From Trema orientale (Eukaryota > Streptophyta > Magnoliopsida > Rosales > Cannabaceae), in NCBI GenBank assembly GCA_002914845.1, contig JXTC01000041.1, forward strand, positions 265,840 to 329,839: 64,000 bases of DNA, in the 5' to 3' direction. Below the pieces are notes generated by a model, which saw only the letters and a list, made by a program, of their open reading frames with translations, searched no databases and had not been told where the DNA came from. The translations under genes were made by a program, and so were the position numbers. This document shows, piece by piece, positions 54,640 through 64,000 of the stretch; position 1 is the first letter of the stretch, and every line of letters begins with the position of its first letter.

Positions 54640-57600
54640 TCAAGCATATCTGCTAATTTAAATTCAATTCCTGTGCTTAACAGCACAAACTTCAAGACGT
54701 GGAAAGAGCATATTATGATTGTACTCGGTTATATGGATCTAGACCTTGCACTCAGGAAAGAAGAACCTGCTGCTATTACGAACGAAAGTTCTGATATGGA
54801 TGTTAAGAACTTTGAGTAGTGGGAAGTTCTAATCGCATGAGTCTTATGATCATGAAACATTCCATACCTGAGACCATTAGGGGCGCTGTGCTAGAGGTTG
54901 ATAATGCTAAAGCGTTTCTTGACGCAATTGCGGAACGTTTCCAAAAGAATAAAAAAGCGAAAACAAGTATCATGCTGAGCAATTTACTTGCTATGCATTA
55001 TAAAAGTAAAGAGAACATCAGAGAGTACATCATAGAAATGTCTAATCTGGCTTCAAAATTAAAAGCATTAAAGTTAGAGCTGTCAGATGACTTGCTCGTA
55101 CAATTCGTTCTACTATCTTTTTTGCTACAATTCAGTCAATTTAAAGTGAGCTACAACACCCAGAAAGAAAAATGGACTCTTAATGAGCTCATATCTCAGT
55201 GCATACAATAAGAGGATAGATTGAAGTGAGATAAGACAGAGAATGCTCACTTAGCAATAGCATCTCAAGATAAGAAACGGAAAAGGAATAAGGATAAAGG
55301 AGCTGCATCTGGGACTTCACATACTAAAGTGCAAAAGAAACAAGATGATGATTCAGCTTGTTTCTTCTATAAGAAGGCAGGACATGTGAAGAAGGAATGT
55401 CCCAAGTATGCTGCCTGGCATGTCAAGAAGGGTAAGCTTCTCAATTTTATCTGTTCGGAGGTTAATTTTGCTTCTGTACCCAATCATACTTGGTAGGTGG
55501 ATACCGGTGCCACTACTCACATAAGTGTATCTATGCAGGGTTGTCTGAGGAGCCATCTGCCAAGTGATGCTGAAAGATACATCTACGTAGGCAATGACGA
55601 TATAGCTATAGTGGAGGCAATAGGTCTATTTAGGTTGTAATTAGGTTCCAGTTTATTTTTGGATTTGGATGAGACATTCGTTGTACCGTTATTTAGACGA
55701 AATTTAATTTCTATTTCAGTTTTGGACAAATCAGGTTACTCTTGTTTATTTGGAAATAATTAATTTAGTCTTTTTCAAAATTCTAATATATTTGCAACTG
55801 GTACTTTGATTGATAACCTATATAAAGTCAACACTGTTACCTCAATTAATGAAACTTTGCATGTCGAGAAACATGGTACAAAACGCAAAACTACTGAGAA
55901 TTCCTCTATGTTATGGCACAAACGATTAGGTCGCATCTCTAAACAAAGAATACAACGTCTTGTGTCAGATGGAATTCTTGACCCACTTGGCCTCACAGAC
56001 TTCACAGTTTGTGTTAAGTGCATTAAAGGCAAACGGACAAATATGCGTAAATTAAGTACTAATAGGAGTTCCAGAGTCTTAGAACTGATACATACTAATA
56101 TCTGTGGACTATTCCCTACGGCTTCATGGAATGGCCAATAGTATTTCATCACGTTTATAGATGATTACTCTCACTATGGGTACCTATATTTAATTCATGA
56201 GAAGTCACAATCCCTGGACGTATTTAAAGCTTTCAAAGCCGAAGTTGAAAATTAACTCGATAAGAAAATTAAAACCATCAAATCCGATCATGGTGGTGAA
56301 TACTACGGTAGGTATGATGAATCCGGTGAACGACGTCCAGAACCCTTTGTCCAGTACCTAGAGGAATGTGGAATCATCCCACAATACACAATGCTAGGAA
56401 AACCTAGTATGAATAGTGTTGCTGAGTGATGAAACCGAACACTTAAGGACATGGTGAAAGAGTATGATTAGTCATTCCTCCTCACCTGAGTCACTCTGGG
56501 GAGAAGCACTTAAGATTGCAGTTTATATACTCAACAGAGTACCCAGCAAATCAGTAGCTAAAACTCCATATGAACTGTGGATAGGCAAGAAGCCTAGTAT
56601 TAAGCACTTACATATTTGGGGTTGTCCAGCTAAGGCAAGGCTATATAGGCTGCATGAGAAGAAACTGGACTCAAGAACAATAAGCTGCTATTTTGTTGGC
56701 TACGCTGAAAGATCTAGAAGTTTTAAATTCTACGATTCCTCTAATAGGTCCTTTTTTGAGACGGGTAATGAGAGATTCCCTGAGAATGTTGAGGTTGGGG
56801 ATATTGTCTTTGAGGAGGAATTTGTTTCTCTTCCTACAGTTACTAATGGAGGTGATCAGGCTCCTTTGCCTGACATTATTCAAGAAGTAAATCTAAAAAT
56901 TCAAGACAATATTCCGCAACTCCCTGTCGCACATGAGGAAGTTGCCCCTGAAGAGCAACCTCAACAAACTCAAGAGGAAGTGCCATTAAAAAGATCCACT
57001 AGGGAAAGGAGAAGTGCGATTTTGGATGATTATATCGTCTATCTCTTAGAACATGAGTTTGATATAGGAGTGGAAAATGATCCAATCAATTTTACTCAAG
57101 CCAAACAAAGTTCAAAATCCCAACAGTGGATTGATGCTATGAAGGATGAGATGAAATCTATGAAAGACAATGACGTTAGGGAATTCGTTGAATTGCCAGC
57201 AGGAAAGAAACCTATTAGTTGTAAATAGATTTTTAAAACCAAAAAAGATTTTAAAGGCATTATCGAGAGACATAAAGCTCGTCTAGTTGCCAAGGGTTTC
57301 ACTCAGAAAGAAGGCATTGATTATAAAGAGACTTTCTCTCCAGTTTCTTCGAAAGACTCTTTGAGAATAATTATGGCACTAGTAGCTCATTTTGATTTGG
57401 ATATACATTAGATGAATGTAAAGACTATGTTTTTCAATACTGATATTGAGGAAACGATTTATATGGTACAGCCAGAAAACTTTGTAACTGGAGATCCAAA
57501 GTCTATGGTCTGTAAAATAAAGAAATCCATCTATGGTTTCAAACAAGCATCCTATCAATAGTATCATAAGTTCCATCAAGTTATTTTCTCATTCGATTTT

Positions 57601-58665
57601 GAGGAAAATTCGGTAGATGGATGCATTTATCATAAGTTCAGTAGGAGCAAATGTATCTTCCTATTTTTGTATGTCGATGACATACTTTTGGTAAGCAATG
57701 ATATAAGCTTACTGCAAGAAACCAAGAGAAATCTATCAAACAAAATTGAGATGAAAGATCTTAGGGACTTCTATTTTATATTAGGGATTAAAGTACACTG
57801 AGATCGCTCTCAAGGCATACTTGGGTTATCACAAAAAGCTATATCGAGAAGGTGCTTGATAGATTTGGCATGAGCAAATGTGCCCCAGGAGATACACCTA
57901 TTGCTAAGGGTGAAAAATTCAGTCTCATTCAATGCCCTAAAAATGAGTTTGAAGCTAAAGAAATGCAGAAGATCCCTCATACATCTGCAATAGGGAGTCT
58001 GATGTATGCTCAGGTGTATACGCGTCTGGATATAGCGTACGTAGTTGAAGTGTTAGGCAGATATTTAAGCAACCTTGGTATAGATCACTGGACAGCAGCA
58101 AAAAGGGTTTTACGTTATTTACAGAGAACAAAATATTAGATGCTCACTTATCGGAGATATGATTATTTGGAGATCGTGGGGTATTCCGACTCCGATTATG
58201 CTGGATGCTTAGATAGTAAGAGATCCACTTCAGGCTATATTTACCTGCTTGCCAGAGGAGCTGTATCATGGAAGAGTATTAAGCAGACGCTCACAGCTTC
58301 ATCCACCATGGAGGCAGAGTTTATAGCTTGTCATGAGGCATCGAATCAAGGAATATGGCTGCAGAATTTTATCACCGGGCTACAAATAGTCGATAGCATT
58401 GAGAGGCCATTAAAGATTTATTATGATAATAGAGCCTCTGTTCTATATTCCAATAACAACAGAAGCTCGTCAAAGTCTAAACACATAGACATTAAGTTTC
58501 TAGTTGTTAAAGAAAGAGTTCAGAGTCACCTAATGTCTATAGAACATATCGGAACTAACTCCATATTGGTGGATCCGCTCACCAAAGGTCTAACGCCTTA
58601 GGTGTTTCATGAGAATACTACTCATATGGGTGTTGTACCATTTAAAGATGTTCAGGATTAGTAAG
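54640..58665 (+). pseudogene. Copia gag-pol, all domains present but broken
   Basis: Gag starts near NSTNFKTWKEHIMIVLGYMDL (54680) and continues as a UBN2-type domain (54819..55211). The zinc knuckle reads CFFYKKAGHVKKEC (55349..55390), its second Cys changed to Tyr. Protease is VDTGATTHIS (55499). Pre-integrase LWHKRLGR...CVKC and integrase follow (55806..56460): the first catalytic Asp is Asn (HTNICG), the second is kept (FIDDYS), the Glu kept (SVAE) but followed by two stops. 56464..57228 is the integrase C-terminus and the start of reverse transcriptase. Reverse transcriptase continues to about 57840: the first catalytic Asp is Asn (MNVKT), YVDD is intact (57676). 57852..58139 and 58140..58601 are the connection and RNase H (GYSDSDYAG, SSTMEAEFIA), the best preserved part. 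Frame changes occur near 54820, 56463 and 57845. It cannot produce a working polyprotein. Confidence 0.92.
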
Positions 58666-59100
58666 AGTTAGGTTTTATGAATTCTCTTTTGATAGACACA
58701 TTTGTTATTTGATATCAATAAAGTGATGGTTTTCTTTTATACTCTGAATTTATATTTTTTATTTTCTTTCTATCTGCTATTTTGCATAAAGTTAAGGTTT
58801 TGCATAAAGAGAAAGACTAAGGTTGATTCGTTGGAATCATAAAAAAGGACCAATTAGAAATAGACACATAAGATCACTTTTCGTATAATTTCCATGCCAC
58901 ACATCCATGCTTGATCTGTGTCATTGCATGTATTGATTTGGTAATCATTGATGGGTTTAGTTGCCTACCTAAGTGTAATGAAGGCCGCTTTAGTTTCATG
59001 TTGATATACTAAATGGTTCAGATTATTCTCAACTGACAGCAATAAAGTGTGAATTCAAGTTTTCATTATATAATTGTCTCAGGAAAAGCCCATGTAGCCT

Positions 59101-59111
59101 AAGTGGGAGAT
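59101..59111 (+). other. Polypurine tract of the plus-strand Copia element
   Basis: AAGTGGGAGAT immediately before the 3' LTR, identical to the tract of the minus-strand element at 16792..16802. Confidence 0.9.
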
Positions 59112-59618
59112 TGTTAGGTTATGCATTTATAACCAAAAGTAGGCCACATGGTTTTATAGCATTTATATAATATTAGGGCTATCTAATTAAGTGAGGCCAT
59201 TAAGTGATCTAATTGAGGGCTCAGGAAGTTACCTATTTAGTGTGGACTCTATAATATGTGGTTACCTAATCCTAGTCCAATAAAGATTAATGGGGTCTCT
59301 ATTGGTGACTAGTATATAAGGATATAATTATAGGATTTTGGTCCCCAAGCTAAATAGAACGTATGCTCTTCTCCTCTACCTTCATCAATAGAGAGAGTTC
59401 TCATTGAGCATACATAGAGTATTCTGGCTATGGAAGACCTTTTACCCTCAGGCTCTAATCAGTTAATTGCTTCCGCTTACGTGATCACATCTTTTACTGT
59501 CAAACTTAATGGATTTAGGTAAGTCACGAATTTCTCTCAACAAATCTTTTCCTTACAATTTGGCATGATAGATTATAGGATTATATTTGATTTAATAATC
59601 TATTATGTATATCTAACA
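59112..59618 (+). repeat. 3' LTR of the plus-strand Copia element (507 bp)
   Basis: It starts TGTTAGGTTATGCATTT and ends TATCTAACA. It carries the empty site for the foldback element (59229..59237) and a TATATAAG box (59313..59320). Confidence 0.92.
59313..59320 (+). promoter_or_regulatory. TATA box in the 3' LTR
   Basis: TATATAAG about 200 bases into the LTR, at the position expected for the promoter of a Copia LTR. In the 3' LTR it would drive transcription outward into flanking DNA. Confidence 0.55.
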
Positions 59619-59623
59619 ATATA

Positions 59624-60563
59624 TATATATATTGCTCTATAGCTTGCCTGTGTATACGCCGTTTATATCACGTGTATATTCTAGTTTTTTCTGTCATCAG
59701 GTATATTTATGATAACGGTGTTTGGTCTTATTTTGCCGTTATATATTATTTATATATAATTCGGCTTTTGTATTAGATTTGTAATTAATCTTTATTTTCC
59801 TATTTTTAGTTCGTAGTTATATATAGTTTCCTTCAATTAAAGAAATAAATAAAGCTATGCATGTGTATAGCTCATAATTAATAGCCTGTTTGGTAGAGGG
59901 AGAAATCGAAAAAACAGAGAAGAAGAGTAATGTACAGATTTGGAGTATAATGGTTGTTTAGTGATTTTAGAAAACAAGGGATTAGGTAATGGATATCAAA
60001 TCTTTAATTTAACTAACTTTTAATTCCTTTGAAATTTGAGAAATTTTAGAAGACATTTCACAATCAAGTAGTGGAGTAGTTATTGTACAATAAAAATCTT
60101 CTCTTTGTTTCTATTTCTCCCTCTTACCAAATAAAAGAGAGAAAATTGGTCTTCTCTCATTCCTCTCATACTAAACATAACACATTAAGATTACTCTCAT
60201 TCCTCCCTCATGTCCATTCCTTAGGTAATGTACCTCTTTTTCTTTCTATTTTCCTTCCCCTCCTAATCTAAAGGGGGTTGGAAAAGGTCTTCAAATATAG
60301 GACTATTTATTTGTAGTACCTGATTAATTAGGATGCTGAGTTTTCTAAATCGAGAGTTTCATTTTATTTGTACGTCATATTAATAAATTATAGGATTAAT
60401 TGCAGATCAGTTAGTTCTTGAATAACTTTAAAATGTATCATTTTCGTCATAAAATTAAAAAATTTATAATTTTAAGGCATTATAATACTTTCATCAAAAG
60501 ATAAATTTTAGCAATGGTGCTTAAACATTAGAAAATGTCTCGGTTTTTTTTCATTATTTAAAA
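59624..60563. other. Intergenic stretch, nothing recognised
   Basis: AT-rich sequence without a supported gene. Confidence 0.45.
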
Positions 60564-61085
60564 GGGTTTATGGCACACATAGTTCTTGAACTTCCAACTT
60601 GAGACAATTTAGTCCCCAAAGTTCTAATTAATCTTCGTAATTAAGCTCCCAAGTTTTTCGATCCTATGCAGTATAGTTCTTGAACTATCTAAATTGCAAT
60701 ATACTGTTAAATTTCTGACAGAATATACGTGAAGAGCATATACTAATACCTAAAAATGTATCTGAGAGATTATCTGGGGACTTTGAACATAAAAAGGAAT
60801 AGTCACAGATTACTCCAAGAACCTTATAAAAATATAAACTATACATTTTTTTCTTTCCTCTTAATCTTTTTGTTCAATTTATTTTTTCTCAAATATCCTT
60901 TTAGATGTTATCACATGCTTCACATTTGTGTTTTCTATCACAAATTTTACAGTTTATTGGGATTTGAAAATTTAAGGAAAAAATCACATGGAATTAGAAA
61001 GTTTAGGGCTTAATTGCTAAAATACGAACTTCGGGGACCAAATTATAACTAGTTGGATGGTTAGGGACAATTTTTCAACTAACCC
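60564..61085. mobile_element. Candidate TIR element (Mutator-like)
   Basis: The left end (GGGTTTATGGCACACATAGT, then AATTTAGTCCCCAAAGTTC) is mirrored at the right end (GAACTTCGGGGACCAAATTA, then ATTTTTCAACTAACCCT). The imperfect inverted arms are about 60-90 bp. The style resembles the 10060..10569 element. No 9-bp duplication was found, so the ends may be slightly off. Confidence 0.5.
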
Positions 61086-61299
61086 TCAATTAAAATCTAA
61101 TAGAAAAAATTGTAGAAAGAAAAATATTGATTTAAAACTCTTTTTAGCAAGTATAAGGTTGACTACTCTTAATTTTTGAGTTCAAAAACTAAAATAAGAT
61201 TTTTACAAGTTCAATGATGAACAACATAAAACTAATCTTTGCTAGCTAACCAGAATATGCATACATGTGTAAAGAATAAACAATACTTAATGGAAAATA

Positions 61300-62405
61300 T
61301 AACCAAAATAATTGACAATAATAATCAATATTATATTATCAACTATAAATAAACAATTTGTAACGAAATTGAATATGAACCATATGAACATAAATAAGTG
61401 TAAGAAATAAATTGGGGCTTGTGTCTCATACAATGTCCTTAAAAAAGATTCGCCTCCTCTAGGGTTCTTGAGAAAATTAGGCATCTGTCTCTGAAGATAT
61501 AGTTGTTTATCAAAGTAGTAAGAAGAGCACTGAGCTTCTACTTTTTGTGAAATAAAAATGGTCTAAATTTTATCAAACCTCGAAGAACTAAAATTAGGAC
61601 TAAAAAGTAAAACTAGAACTAAGTGAAGTACAAAAGCCCAAAAACTTAGAACTAGAATAGTAGAGAGGATTTGAGAGAATAGAGAATGGAGAGAAAGACT
61701 TCTAAAGGTGTATGAGAAAATAAAAAGAATTGAGCCTCTTTTCATGTGCTTCACGAAGGGGCAATTTGGTCCATATTTTTATAATAGAAACGTTACAAAT
61801 TTAAAAGGTTAATCTAACTTACGAATTTGTAACCTCTGCCTTTCAATTCTGAAATGACATTTTCTAGTTATTATAAAATTTTGTTAACTGTAGCCTTAAT
61901 GCAAACTTCTAAAACTGAAAAAATAGTTTCTTGGCCCAAAAAGAAGCCTACTACATAGTAGAGGCCTAAGCTCGACATTTCTGTCTGCAGGATATACTCG
62001 CACACAAGTCCTAACCCACAGGATCTTGTTGGGGTCCGATGATTTACACCCTGCCTCTATGCGTGAAAAAGCCTTTATGCTATACAATCTTACAACTAAG
62101 TTTTTGGCTAGATGTAAAACTCCGTCGTTATATTTTTCCAATGTGGAACAAGCTTAACAAGCTTTCCTTTTCGTATTTCTCTAAAATTATTGGTGTATTT
62201 TGAGCATTAATTGATCATTTATCCAAGCTCTATTTTGAGCATATGAGAGTATATAATTTCAAAAATCGCGTAAGATAACAAGAATTTACTAAGGCTCATA
62301 AAAGATATAAATTAGGTCATACTCATTTTATGCCTCAAAATGATACTTAATAATGGTGTTCATACACCATTTTTCCAACAATCTTATAAGTACTCATAGT
62401 ATTAT
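61300..62405. repeat. Direct duplication, first copy (possible degraded LTR)
   Basis: Aligns with 62410..63275 in the same orientation, sharing blocks such as ATATTATATTATYAACTATA, CTTGAGAAAATTAGGYRTC, GAGAGGATTTGAGARAATAG, GAATTGAGCCTCTTTTCAT, TTACGAATTTGTAACCTC and CAATCTTATAAGTACTCATA. It has about 260 extra bases (about 61920..62180). On the minus strand its right end reads TGTTGGAAAAATGGTGTATG, like an LTR start, but no matching terminus or coding remnant was found. Confidence 0.6.
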
Positions 62406-62409
62406 ATTA

Positions 62410-63275
62410 TATATATTATCAAAACAAGTAACAACAATAAACAATATTATATTATTAACTATAAATAAACAATGTATAATGATATTGAATGTGAACCATA
62501 TGAACCTAAATAAATTTAAGAAATAAACTGAGTCTTGTATATTATACAATATTCTTAAAATAAATTCGCCTCATCTATGGTTCTTGAGAAAATTAGGTGT
62601 CCCTCTCTCAAAATATAATGGTTTATTGAAGTAGTAAGCAGAGCATTGAGCTTCTACTAACTAAAAACGGTCTATACTTTATCAAAACTTGAAGAACTAG
62701 AATTAAAACTAAAACTAAGAGTAGAATTAGAACTAAGTGAAGCACAAGAACCCAAAAAACTAAAACTAGAATACTAGAGAGGATTTGAGAAAATAGAGAC
62801 CGGAGAAAAAAGACTTGTAAATTAAGGTGTGTGAGCCGATAAGAAGAATTGAGCCTCTTTTCATATGTTTCATATGCTTCATAAATGGGCAATTGAAATA
62901 TTACAAAGTTAAAAGACTGTCATATCTTACGAATTTGTAACCTCTTCCTTTCAATTCTGAAATGATATTTTCTAGTTGTTACAAAATTTTGTAATCATAG
63001 CCTTAATGCAAACAACTAAAACTGAAGTCTATCTTAGGCATCAATTTATTATTCACCCAAGCTCTATTTTCAACATATGAGTATGATTTTGAAGTCTCAC
63101 GGAGGAGAACAAAAATTCACATATGATTTTGAAGTCTCACGGAGGAGAACAAAAATTCACCATTACATACAAAAAATATAAAGTGGATCCCACTCATTTT
63201 ATAACTCAAAATGACACTTAAAAATAATGTTCATATACACTATTTTTATAACAATCTTATAAGTACTCATATTAC
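62410..63275. repeat. Direct duplication, second copy
   Basis: The shorter partner of 61300..62405, adjacent to it. It contains a private 40-bp tandem duplication (63081..63160). The short minus-strand open frames in both copies correspond to each other but are diverged and look non-coding. Confidence 0.6.
63081..63160. repeat. 40-bp tandem duplication
   Basis: Two adjacent units (63081..63120 and 63121..63160) that differ only at the first base and contain GAAGTCTCACGGAGGAGAAC. Confidence 0.9.
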
Positions 63276-63735
63276 TATGCTTCAGCATAAAATTTTGTGA
63301 AAATATTAGGAAAGAAAACAAATATAAACTTTTCTCTTTCGATTGAGCAGATATATATAGGGAGAGTTCTAATTAAGTATTTTGTTTTGCCACCATGAAT
63401 AGGTAAATTATAATGACCTAGAATACCATGTTAATTTCTTCTATTTCTATGTTTGTTTTTACTCCATCAATGGGTAATTGTACACTTATTTATTTTCTCC
63501 TTTTTTCTTTTTTAAGTTAAAAACGGTACAAGGATAAGGAAAATACAATCCGTTTAAATAGGAATTATATTACATTTTTTTTCTTAGAAAATAAATATTC
63601 AAATCCATAATGATATAATAAAATAGTCTAAAATAAAACAATAAAATAGTCTAGCAAACAATTCGTTACCCAAAACTAATAATATAAAATAGTCTAGTTG
63701 AAAGAAAAAAAAAAAAGTGTCATTCAATTAATGGA

Positions 63736-64000
63736 CACTACAAAAAGAGTTATCATTTAGTGACAACTTTTTAGTCACAACAAATTTTTTTTTTATAACT
63801 AAAAATGATATTTAGTTACAGTTAAAAAATTTCTTGTGATTAAGAGATACTATTTAGTCACAAATTGTCATTAATGTACTTTTTGCCATAACCTTTTACA
63901 TAAAGTAATAAAATTGGTTGTCACTAAAAATACATTCAATCACAACATATTATGTTTTTTGTGACAATAACTATTAGTAACACAGATTTTTTAGTCACAA
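63736..64000. mobile_element. Left end of a CACTA element, continues beyond the window
   Basis: CACTACAAAAAGAGTTATC is a typical CACTA terminus. It is followed by many short subterminal repeats in both orientations (TTTAGTGACAA, TTTTTAGTCACAA, TTTAGTCACAAA, TTGTCACTAAAA, TTTTTAGTCACAA), as in the 34677..36891 element but with a different unit. The element runs off the end of the window. Confidence 0.75.

Larger units (their letters stand above)
52488..59618 (+). mobile_element. Copia-type LTR retrotransposon, near full length, inactive
   Basis: A 7.1-kb element with LTRs beginning TGTTAGG and ending CTAACA, a primer-binding site, gag-pol in the order gag, protease, integrase, reverse transcriptase, RNase H (the Copia order), and a polypurine tract. 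The flanking 5-mer ATATA (52483..52487 and 59619..59623) fits a target duplication but lies in TA-rich sequence. All coding domains are recognisable but broken by stops and frameshifts. The left LTR is lengthened to 925 bp by a nested foldback element. Over the first 120 bases the LTRs differ at about six positions by eye, so the insertion is moderately old. Confidence 0.93.

Noticed and set aside
1-64000. CRISPR array, bacterial operon or phage
   Set aside because: Everything points to plant nuclear DNA: KCS gene, plant Copia, CACTA, SINE and LINE remnants. The GTTACTAG arrays lack regular spacers.

Overview
The window is nuclear DNA of a flowering plant. It is mostly AT-rich (poly-A/T tracts, TA repeats) and contains one clearly intact protein gene. 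That gene, at 39952..41442, is an intronless, strikingly GC-rich 3-ketoacyl-CoA synthase of the KCS6/CER6/CUT1 type, which makes very-long-chain fatty acids for cuticular wax. GC-rich coding sequence inside AT-rich flanks is common in monocots, so a monocot is my best guess, but the window does not prove it.

Almost everything else recognisable is mobile DNA or its debris. 1-5.4 kb holds a cluster of AT-rich foldback units whose core is a degenerate GTTACTAG/GTAACCAG array, plus several inverted-repeat elements. 9.4-10.7 kb is a hAT-like element with a Mutator-like element nested in it. 10.8-12.3 kb is the dead 3' end of a LINE. 13.4 kb is a SINE. 14990..24137 is a complete-boundary Copia-type LTR retrotransposon on the minus strand, with 1.8 kb LTRs and a perfect 5-bp target duplication; it has lost gag and reverse transcriptase. 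25.2-27.5 kb is a related LTR fragment joined to a broken En/Spm (CACTA) transposase. 30.0-32.3 kb is a cluster of one MITE family in TA repeats. 34677..36891 is a non-autonomous CACTA element. 38126..38745 is a short poly-A retro-insertion with a 12-bp target duplication, about 1.2 kb upstream of the KCS start codon.

Downstream of the KCS gene lie a Mutator-like element (42062..42786, 9-bp duplication), a probable worn LTR (43.5-45.2 kb), SINEs at 45.5, 47.0 and 50.7 kb, a four-unit array of about 280 bp built from the GTTACTAG motif (47.5-48.6 kb), two MITEs (50.2-50.6 kb) and a LINE RNase H relic (51.9 kb). 52488..59618 is a plus-strand Copia element with a nearly full gag-pol broken by stops and frameshifts. 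Its left LTR carries a 409-bp GTTACTAG foldback element with the matching empty site in the right LTR, which fixes that element's ends. The window closes with a direct duplication (61.3-63.3 kb) and the left end of another CACTA element.

No operon-like or multi-gene system is present. The most interesting material is the GTTACTAG-core foldback family and the layered nesting of elements. All boundaries and family calls come from reading the sequence by eye; no alignment or database search was run.
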